Source: Globobulimina sp.
Lineage: Eukaryota > Foraminifera > Rotaliida
Length of the DNA stretch: 5,696 bases
Assembly: GCA_003354225.1 (NCBI GenBank)
Contig: PIVH01000464.1
Coordinates: 1 to 5,696, forward strand
Reading direction: 5' to 3'
This document shows positions 1 to 5,696 of this stretch, one piece after another; position 1 is the stretch's first letter; the number at the start of each line of letters is the position of its first letter. The position numbers and the translations under genes were made by a program. A model generated the notes under the pieces. It did no database searches, had not been told where the DNA came from, and saw only the letters and a program-made list of their open reading frames with translations.

Positions 1-549
1 TTTTGTTAATATAAATAATAGTATATGTACATTGAATAACTGCTTGGTTTCAATGTTCCAGCAAAACAAGTTCATTCTGTCAGAAGAATGGAATCAATGA
101 TTCAAGGTTTCAATGTTTGTAGTTCCGACAAAATCCGATTATGTTTCTGAACCTCTACTTCTGAACCTCTACTTCTGAACCTCTCAACTGCTGACTTTAG
201 TGCATTTCTTTCATTATTATTTTTGATTTTATTTGGTTTTGCATTATTTTCATATTTTGCATCGATCATATCTTATACACAAAAGGCCGCGAAACTACTG
301 GTGCAGTGTGCATGAGAATTTGGTACATTTAGTTTTAGTTTGTGGGAAGTACAGTAAACAGCGAATGAAAATTACAGAGGAATTAGAATTATTACTTATA
401 AGTTATTACATAGTTTGTACATAAGAAACCTATGGTTTTTTTTTTAATATATATATAATTGTTTTGGTGGTGAGGACTTCTAGAGACCTATGGTACAAGC
501 ATCAGAAATATCGACAAAAATGTATTATCCTCAAGTTCCATCTTTCACA
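1..549. other. Non-coding flank downstream of the helicase gene
   Basis: I see no supportable gene here. The only open frames are short, low-quality and unlike any family. On the minus strand, 3' of the helicase stop, there is an ATTAAA (448-443) within an AT tract next to a run of ten A, about 100 nt past the stop, and an AATAAA (233-228) about 320 nt past it. Either could serve as the poly(A) signal. A 12-bp direct repeat, GGTTTCAATGTT, occurs at 46-57 and 106-117, exactly 60 bp apart. Confidence 0.5.
145..184. repeat. 14-bp tandem repeat, about 2.9 copies
   Basis: The unit TTCTGAACCTCTAC occurs at 145-158 and 159-172, with a third copy matching 12 bases at 173-184. The copies are identical, which suggests recent slippage. 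It lies in non-coding sequence and is a minor microsatellite-like array. Confidence 0.9.
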
Positions 550-3141
550 TCAATCACATGTGTTGTTCGTATCATTAGTTTTCCCTTCGTCCATCTCCAT
601 AAAATTCAGACCAGAAATAGGTCCGTTACGGAACAGCACACCGTCTTCTTCTTGATTCAGTACTTGGTTCAACATTTCAGTGTATTTCTCCATATTTCTC
701 CGATGAAGTCGTATCAGTGTCATTCTCATTTTATACTCCTTTACCTTGTCACCATTCTCCGCAAATGTTAACAATCGCTTCAAATAGTGCTTTGCATCAT
801 GCTTTATTATCGAAAATGCACTGCCTTTGCCATTACCACGCGCTGTCCGGCCCACTCTATGAACATAGGTTTCTACATTCCGCGGCAACTCATAATTAAT
901 CACACAATCCAACGACGGCAAATCCAATCCACGCGACATTACATCCGAACATACTAAACTGTATATATACAATCCCATATTCACAACTACGCAAATAAAA
1001 CACAAACACAATGTAGCCAAACAACAAAAAAGTACATCAGATTGGTTTAAAGTGCGCCACATAAAAAGGCCACTTCTCATCAATAAACATTCTGCGCAGA
1101 TCTTGGTTTATGAATCATCAAAATACAAAAACACATAAAACGCAACATACAAATTAGTTTTTCCGCCTCTAAATTCTCTCAAAATACCCCGTCTGTGGCC
1201 ATCGGATATCAGTCTGGAAAACTCCGCAATTCGCAACGTCCGTTGATGGCACACATTCAATGCAATTTGCACAATGCGTTTCAATCTGTGTGCAATTTCG
1301 ACCGTGGCACAGAAACATACGGCGCTTTTTCCCTCCGCCCACAACTCATCAATCAGTGCTATTATGTTCAGCAATCGTTGCGGCGCCAAACAAGCAATGT
1401 AGAATTGGCGAATGGAGGAGGGAATGAGGTATTTTTTGTCGGTGGACGAGCCAAAATATAGCGGATTATTTAGTTTCAACGAGGATATAACCTTTGGATT
1501 ATGCGTCAACGTGGCGGATAATAATATTTTTAATAAATACGGCCTGATCAGATGTGAGGATATCGACTGTCGCGCTGATAGACACATTTTGTTGTTATAG
1601 GTCTTCAGTTTCGGTGTCTCGTGTTTTAGTTTAGATTTTTGAATCATTTCTTGAGAATCTATCATATGATACACACGAAATAGCCAATCCTGATATAGGC
1701 CCTCTACCAATAAGCGATCCGCTTCATCAAACACCAGAAATTGGAGGTTTTTCAGGTTGAATCCGGCCGTATGGTTCAAATGATCGACCAGACGGCCCGG
1801 CGAACATATTAACACATCGATTATGGTGCGATCCAGACCCATGTCCATGTCCACATTGTTAGTGTTGACAATAACGGCTTGTTCTGCTTTTAATGATCTC
1901 TGTCCAGCGGATAAACCAACTTTGAGTCCAACGCATTTAGCGAATTTCTCAAAGACTAAAAATAACTGCACGGCTAAATCACGCGATGGTGCTACTACTA
2001 AGGCACGTAAATGATGCGAGGTTTCGCTTAGTTCCTTGCATAATATCTGTATAAAAAACATTAATCAGCAAATATTATTCTGTTTTTATCAATGATATAT
2101 ATAATTTACATACGTGGCAAATGGGCAAAACGTACGCTAAAGTTTTGCCAGAGCCCGTTGGTGCACACACTGCGATATCTCGTTTTTGTATAATGCCACG
2201 AACCACGGCGGGAATAACATTGATTTGTACAGGGAAATAAGACTCATATCCTTCGCTTTTTAATGCATTAATTAAGCGAGGATCTAATCGCAATGTATCC
2301 AATACATTTTCATTTATGTTCTTGGGACAGATGTCGGATATGATTTTGTTGCCTTTTTGCATCCAAATGGGTTTCGGCATTAATGTTTCTGCGGGATTCA
2401 CTATTTCGGGCAGTTTAATTTCAGGGAACACGGTTATATCATAAATAGGATGATAGTTTTTCTTTTTATCTGGTTTTTTGTCTGTTTTTCTATCCTGTTT
2501 TATGTCATTTTCTTTCTGTTCAATCACATTGTCGACTGTCTCGGGGATGGGGAGGGAGTGACTATTGATAGTTTGTTGGGCGATGTTCTCCTCAATGCAT
2601 AATTCAATGTTTTTATTATTTGAATCCTGTTTAAATATAAAAAAAAACGTTTTAATTATTTGTCAGTTGAGCAAATTATCTCAAAATTGTGTGTTTGATT
2701 TGAGAATTTATAATCAGAGAGTTTATTTGTTTCAACATTTATACTTTTTTCAGCAGAACAAAGGTTGGATAGAAATTTGTGTTTCATCAGTCAATGAGTT
2801 TTTTGTTTGTTTGAACATACATTAAGAGATAATTTAATTTTTTTATGTGGTGGGGAGTGAATAGATGTTGATTGCAATGGGTTGCGAGTGCTCAGTTTAC
2901 GTTTAATAGATTTTCTCTCATTCTCATTCTGTATAAAATTGTATGATGCATAATTCATAAAACAATGCATTGATATATAGCATACATTTATATTTCCATT
3001 TTCATTTTTATGTTCATTATTATTTGTTTCAGTATGTTTTAGTGTTTCTAAATATTTATTTAATCGAGATTCCCCAGATTTGGATTGTTTTACTTCTTTT
3101 AAACCAAATCTACGAATACCAAGAGAGTCTGTTTGTGACAT
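550..3141 (-). CDS. DDX51: DDX51/Dbp6-type DEAD-box ATP-dependent RNA helicase, five exons
   Basis: Coding exons in transcript order are 3141-2986, 2928-2821, 2626-2114, 2046-1151 and 958-550. They sum to 2082 nt, or 693 aa plus a TGA stop. Visible motifs are Q motif FPVQ (about 219-222), Walker A APTGSGKT (243-250), Ia APSRDLA (278-284), Ib SPGRL (341-345), DEAD (366-369), SAT (436-438), motif [10 protein letters not shown] (562-570) and [10 protein letters not shown] (591-598). The stretch after motif Ib ([25 protein letters not shown] followed by QDWL) is typical of DDX51/Dbp6. In yeast and mammals this helicase acts in the nucleolus in 60S subunit assembly. The N-terminal 88 residues are polar, with basic runs (IKRK, HKKIK) that could be nuclear signals. 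The ATG at 3141 is the first in-frame ATG after an upstream in-frame stop. Exon 3 is open before its first ATG, so the first two exons are needed for a full N-terminus. They are less certain than the core. Confidence 0.92.
959..1150 (-). other. Intron 4 of the helicase gene (192 bp, phase 2)
   Basis: The donor is AATTT|GTATGT and the acceptor TATATACAG|TTTAG. Splicing rebuilds the codon TTT and gives [21 protein letters not shown], the expected join between the conserved EFR.GK element and motif V. The reading frame meets a stop inside the intron. It hosts the better of the two C/D snoRNA-like elements. Confidence 0.93.
1032..1126 (-). ncRNA. Candidate box C/D snoRNA inside helicase intron 4
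   Basis: On the transcribed strand there is a C box TTGATGA (TGATGA at 1120-1115), a second identical TTGATGA usable as C' (1082-1077) and a D box CTGA (1040-1037). C to D spans 84 nt, within the usual size of this RNA class. A short terminal stem can form between GTAT (1126-1123) and GTAC (1035-1032), three Watson-Crick pairs plus one G-U. A degenerate D' (CTGC) lies between the C boxes. The D box ends about 78 nt before the 3' splice site, close to the distance favoured by vertebrate intronic C/D snoRNAs. Ribosome-assembly genes are common snoRNA hosts. I could not match the guide region to a known rRNA site, and the motifs are short, so chance remains possible. Confidence 0.35.
2047..2113 (-). 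other. Intron 3 of the helicase gene (67 bp, phase 0)
   Basis: The donor is TGCCAC|GTATGT and the acceptor TTTTTTATACAG|ATATT. Splicing joins the Walker A exon (ending LPICH) to ILCKELSE and the [11 protein letters not shown] motif Ia, with the spacing expected of a DEAD-box core. A TGATTAAT stretch about 18 nt before the acceptor could serve as the branch site. Confidence 0.9.
2627..2820 (-). other. Intron 2 of the helicase gene (194 bp, phase 0)
   Basis: The donor is CTTAAT|GTATGT and the acceptor TTTAAACAG|GATTC after a T9 tract. Reading through meets a TGA ten codons past the donor. Removing it joins the polar N-terminal exon to an exon that is open from its first base but lacks an ATG near its start. 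It also carries C/D-box-like motifs, listed separately. Confidence 0.75.
2714..2789 (-). ncRNA. Weak box C/D-like element in helicase intron 2
   Basis: The transcribed strand has TGATGA (2789-2784), an internal GCTGA that could be D', a TGTTGAA that could be C', and a CTGA (2717-2714). C to D spans 76 nt and D lies 87 nt from the 3' splice site. No convincing terminal stem flanks the boxes, and the host intron is A-rich with several CTGA copies, so this is weaker than the element in intron 4. Confidence 0.18.
2929..2985 (-). other. Intron 1 of the helicase gene (57 bp, phase 0, stop-free)
   Basis: The donor is AAT|GTATGC and the acceptor TTTATACAG|AAT, matching the other introns of this gene. 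At 57 bp it equals 19 codons with no in-frame stop, so retention would simply add a Cys/Tyr/Met-rich segment between two polar exons. The hydrophobic composition of that segment, against charged and polar flanks, favours an intron over coding sequence. Confidence 0.72.
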
Positions 3142-3237
3142 TGATAAAGGTTGAGTTTGTTTAAGAAAGTTTTTGTGTTTATATATATCTATCTGTAATG
3201 GTCGACGAGTAACTAATTACTAATTAAAATAGAAACA
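3142..3237. promoter_or_regulatory. 96-bp divergent promoter region between helicase and phosphatase genes
   Basis: The two start codons face away from each other across 96 bp, so both promoters and both 5' UTRs must fit here or overlap the genes. Visible elements are an alternating TA run (about 3180-3188), a GTCGAC palindrome (3201-3206) and a perfect tandem CTAATTA pair (3213-3219, 3220-3226) with homeodomain-type TAATTA cores. The elements are seen; their function is inferred from position. Confidence 0.55.
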
Positions 3238-4284
3238 ATGTCTTCAAACAAAGCCAATAACAATCTCTCAAGATTTGCATTATTTGGAGTGTGTGCTGTT
3301 TTAGGATACACTTATTTTTGTAAGAAATATAAACCATTTATTAAAACCTCTTCGAATAAACCAGCCAATGCAATACAATTAGATACACAAAATGTTGTAC
3401 TGCCAAAAGAAATTGATGCATATTTCTCTGTGGCAATGGCAGCAGCCTTGGCAGCCGGTGATACGATTAAAAAATTCATAAACGACAAACAAAGCAAATC
3501 AAAAGCAATGGTCACAAAATCTACGCACGCCGACATTGCCACTCAAATTGATAAACAATGTGAAAGTATAATTTTATCAAAGATATGTTCAGCATTCCCT
3601 TCTCATAAAATAATTGCTGAAGAATCGTGCAAAGATCCAAATGCGCATAATATTACAAATGAGGTGACATGGTTTGTCGATCCGATTGATGGAACAACCA
3701 ACTTTTTCCATGGAATGCCCATTGTTGCGGTCTCCATTGGTTTGCGAATCAATAAAATACCAATTCTTGGTATAGTTCATTGTCCTGTTTTGGAGGAAAC
3801 TTTTCATGCCATTTTATCGCGTGGCTCATTTATGATCAATCATAAAACAAATAAAACCATAAAATTGCAAACAAATCCAATGAAATTTGAGGACAAAGCG
3901 GCGATAAAAAGTGCATTGATATTAAGTGAGTTAGGATATGACCGCACACACAAATGGGTGGAATGTATAAATCGAAGAATGTATGACTTATTGTATGGAG
4001 AAAAGGTGAGAGCAATAAGAATGTTGGGCTGTTGCACCATAAATATGTGTTGGGTGGCCATGGGGAGAGCAGATATATTTTTTGAAGGTCGAAATTTTAA
4101 ATCTGGTCCTAAACCATGGGACTATACAGCTGCGGAAATCATTGTATATGAAGCTGGTGGGATAACTTGTGATCCTGAAGGCAAAATATTTGACTGTACA
4201 CAAGGCCGAGTTTTATGTTGTAATAATATTGACACCGCCAAGTATATCATTGATATGGCATTGTATAGACCCAATGACCGATAA
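3238..4284 (+). CDS. IMPA1: Inositol monophosphatase-family enzyme with N-terminal membrane anchor
   Basis: This single 348-aa exon encodes an Mg2+-dependent, lithium-sensitive-type phosphatase expected to release free inositol from inositol monophosphates. Family landmarks are present: AEES (127-130, metal ligand E128), DPIDGTTN (148-155, ligands D148 and D151), E283, and PWD with D295 matching the catalytic-site Asp220 of mammalian IMPA1, followed by YTAAEIIVYEAGG. The fold starts near residue 57. Before it lie about 55 extra residues, with a hydrophobic segment at about 13-28 followed by KKYK, which resembles a signal-anchor. Mammalian IMPA1 is about 277 aa and soluble, so this extension is unusual. 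A small insertion (about six residues) precedes the PWD motif. The start has A at -3 and an in-frame TAA upstream at 3214. Substrate preference within the family cannot be fixed from sequence alone, so the symbol means IMPA1-like. Confidence 0.93.
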   Translation: MSSNKANNNLSRFALFGVCAVLGYTYFCKKYKPFIKTSSNKPANAIQLDTQNVVLPKEIDAYFSVAMAAALAAGDTIKKFINDKQSKSKAMVTKSTHADIATQIDKQCESIILSKICSAFPSHKIIAEESCKDPNAHNITNEVTWFVDPIDGTTNFFHGMPIVAVSIGLRINKIPILGIVHCPVLEETFHAILSRGSFMINHKTNKTIKLQTNPMKFEDKAAIKSALILSELGYDRTHKWVECINRRMYDLLYGEKVRAIRMLGCCTINMCWVAMGRADIFFEGRNFKSGPKPWDYTAAEIIVYEAGGITCDPEGKIFDCTQGRVLCCNNIDTAKYIIDMALYRPNDR

Positions 4285-4436
4285 TTTTAAAACAGCCTTA
4301 AATAAGTCATACTTTAGCGCGTTTTCGTGTCACTGACAACTCTTTGCATGGTGTTTTAATTCGATCGAACCGTGTTTTGTTCGCGATCGCAATATACACC
4401 ATAGCAGCAGCAAATTAATGTAAATTATTTTAAATA
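4285..4436 (+). promoter_or_regulatory. Intergenic region: phosphatase 3' end and promoter/leader of the next gene
   Basis: These 152 bp must hold the 3' end of the phosphatase transcript and the start region of the next one. There is no canonical AATAAA; AAATAA near 4300 is the nearest. Two 8-bp palindromes, TCGATCGA (4361-4368) and GCGATCGC (4383-4390), share the core CGATCG with a 22-bp spacing, and are candidate factor sites. Nearer the gene is ATGTAA (4418-4423), a start codon followed directly by a stop, lying just before the main ATG. Confidence 0.45.
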
Positions 4437-5542
4437 ATGTCTCAACATTTTAAATCTAACACAGATTTATCCAACAATTCAAATTTTGATGATGCGATTG
4501 GAATCATTCATGATTTATCCCATCAAGAATCCAATGCAACGGATGAATCCTCAACCAATTCAAATGCTGTATTGTTACCAATTAAAATGCTGCAACGGAT
4601 GGGTCTAAACCAGTTACAATCATCGCCTTTACAACAACTTGACTTTGTTAATCCAAATATAAATGCCCCTAAATTAGTAATACCCTCCAAAGTGCAGTTA
4701 CCGCCTGACATCACGCCTGGAAATATGGATGAAAAACGCAGCAACAATAATTATAACATATACACAAAAACGAAAACGATAGTAACTACAAACCAGCCTC
4801 GCAATTATCATTAGACGAGGACGATGAGAATGAGATCCCGCATCCAATTCCAATCACACCCAACACCGATTTATCATATAATTTCCAACTGCCACAAGGC
4901 ATATCACCCAAAACGTTCACACAGACAGATATTGCCAATATAGCTGAAATAAATCAATTTATCCCGCAATTCTGGCAATGTTTTCAAGATTTAGCCACCA
5001 ATGTAAAGTCTATGCAACTGCAATTTTCCAAATTAAATGGCAATAAATCACTTCATAGTTCGTCACAGTCGTCGACCCATTCCAGTGCAAATTCATTGCG
5101 CACACAAACATCCATTGCGTCGTCGTATAATAATACATTGAATTCGCTACAATCGCAAGGCATTCATAGTCATGGCGTCATATATTCAAACAGTACCAAT
5201 GACTCATACAATGCACAGCGCAGAGATAATGCGCCGGGCACTGGTATCAATACACGTGGTCGCGGCAATAAAAACGAGACATCATCATTACGAAGGAACA
5301 GGAAGTTATTACCTGTAAATAGCAAAAGTAAGGTAAAAAAACAGCATTTGTTAGGCGCACAGCGGCAATCTATTACATATAATAATTACTCACAATATCG
5401 ACGTAAATCTATCGGTCCCGGCAGCAAATTCGCCACCTCTCCGAAATCAAGGAATGGCTCAATTTCACCCTTTTCATCCTCGCCAAAAGCTGCATTAACT
5501 GCGGACAGTTTGGAATTGTTACAAATCTCACAAGTTCTGTAA
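4437..5542 (+). CDS. Unrecognised Asn/Ser/Gln-rich protein with an internal frame break
   Basis: I do not recognise this protein. The first frame opens at ATG 4437 (A at -3) and stops at 4812-4814. A second frame, open from 4757, carries on to TAA at 5540-5542. Both share the same low-complexity style. The frames join if one base is missing from the A5 run at 4766-4770, or if translation slips back one base there. This would give about 368 aa and turn the threonine-rich tail of frame one into an Asn/Asp/Ser stretch leading to LDEDDENE. Along the joined protein one sees a polar N-terminus, a Pro-rich stretch (residues about 75-100), an acidic patch, a segment near EINQFIPQFWQCFQDLA that may be helical, a Ser/Thr/Gln-rich region, and a basic C-terminal third with several RRK/KSK motifs and SP sites. 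This looks largely disordered, perhaps regulatory or nucleic-acid-associated, but function is unknown. Confidence 0.7.
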
Positions 5543-5615
5543 ATATATTCAGATCGACCAAAAACGTTTTTTTTTTAATTTATACTACGCATAACAGCGT
5601 CATGCAAGTAAAAAA
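5543..5615 (+). promoter_or_regulatory. 73-bp gap between the third and fourth genes
   Basis: This very short gap holds AATATATTC just after the stop, a long T run near 5567-5576, then TAACAG (5592-5597) and an out-of-frame ATG at 5602. The T run followed by ACAG resembles a 3' splice site placed about 18 nt before the next start codon. It could be a cis or trans splice acceptor, or chance. No AATAAA signal is visible for the upstream gene. Confidence 0.35.
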
Positions 5616-5696
5616 ATGGCAGAAAACAGCGGGAAAAACGTGAATCGACGACAGCGAAATCGCAGCAAATCATTCGTAGCCTCCAAACACAAAGAA
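5616..5696 (+). CDS. Start of a further gene, basic N-terminus, truncated by the window end
   Basis: An ATG in a strong context (AAAAAAATGGCA) opens 27 codons that remain open to the last base. An in-frame TAA lies upstream at 5592-5594. The peptide begins MAENSGKN and continues into an Arg/Lys/Ser-rich stretch (RRQRNRSKS), as often seen in RNA-binding or nuclear proteins, but it is too short to identify. The MA/MS start matches the MS starts of the other three genes. A second ATG at 5602 in another frame overlaps the start and ends at TGA 5641-5643. Confidence 0.5.
   Translation, partial: MAENSGKNVNRRQRNRSKSFVASKHKE

Noticed and set aside
233-424. 63-codon plus-strand open frame in the left flank
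   Set aside because: It is short, in AT-rich non-coding sequence, with no recognisable motif or neighbouring exon.
550-1083. A separate small minus-strand gene starting at 1083
   Set aside because: Its first 40 or so residues are intron read-through. The remainder is the last helicase exon carrying motifs V and VI, joined by a clean splice at 958.
1195-1600. Plus-strand open frames opposite the helicase
   Set aside because: They are antisense shadows of the conserved helicase exon, with no family resemblance of their own.
2075-2527. Helicase gene starting at 2527
   Set aside because: The codon there is GTG, not ATG, and the frame is open upstream to an acceptor at 2627, so this is the middle of exon 3.
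3312-4203. Minus-strand open frames opposite the phosphatase
   Set aside because: They are antisense to a strongly conserved coding exon and show no motifs or plausible starts.
4677-4813. An intron explaining the frame change in the third gene
   Set aside because: Available GT donors (such as GTAATA at 4677) and AG acceptors lack the GTATGT and ATACAG pattern of the other introns, and the overlap of the two open frames fits a one-base shift better.
1-5696. CRISPR array, prokaryotic operon, mobile element or tRNA gene
   Set aside because: There are no spaced repeats, terminal inverted repeats, transposase motifs or cloverleaf patterns. The spliced genes are eukaryotic.

Overview
This is nuclear DNA from a eukaryote with a compact, AT-rich genome. 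The evidence is spliceosomal introns with GTATGT/GTATGC donors and ATACAG/AACAG acceptors, a DEAD-box helicase assembled from five exons, A-rich translation-start contexts, and intergenic gaps of only 73 to 152 bp. TAA and TGA both act as stops, so the standard code fits. I cannot name the organism from this window. The tight spacing, short introns and Asn/Ser-rich low-complexity proteins would suit a small-genome invertebrate such as a mite, or a unicellular relative of animals or fungi, but that is a guess.

Layout from left to right: positions 1-549 hold no convincing gene. They contain the downstream flank of the helicase gene, a short 14-bp tandem repeat and AT tracts. Positions 550-3141, minus strand, hold a DDX51/Dbp6-type ATP-dependent RNA helicase of 693 aa after splicing. 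Its introns are 57, 194, 67 and 192 bp, and the two longer ones each carry box C/D snoRNA-like motifs. Positions 3142-3237 are a 96-bp divergent promoter region. Positions 3238-4284, plus strand, hold an intronless inositol monophosphatase-family enzyme with an added N-terminal membrane anchor. Positions 4437-5542 hold an unrecognised Asn/Ser/Gln-rich protein, read in two overlapping frames that one extra base (or a -1 slip) at an A5 run would join. Positions 5616-5696 hold the first 27 codons of a further plus-strand gene that runs off the window.

The helicase points to 60S ribosomal-subunit assembly in the nucleolus and the phosphatase to inositol recycling. They share a promoter region but no obvious pathway. 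The most notable points are the candidate intronic snoRNAs inside a ribosome-assembly gene, the Tom20-like anchor on the phosphatase, the stop-free 57-bp intron whose length is a multiple of three, and the frame break in the third gene.
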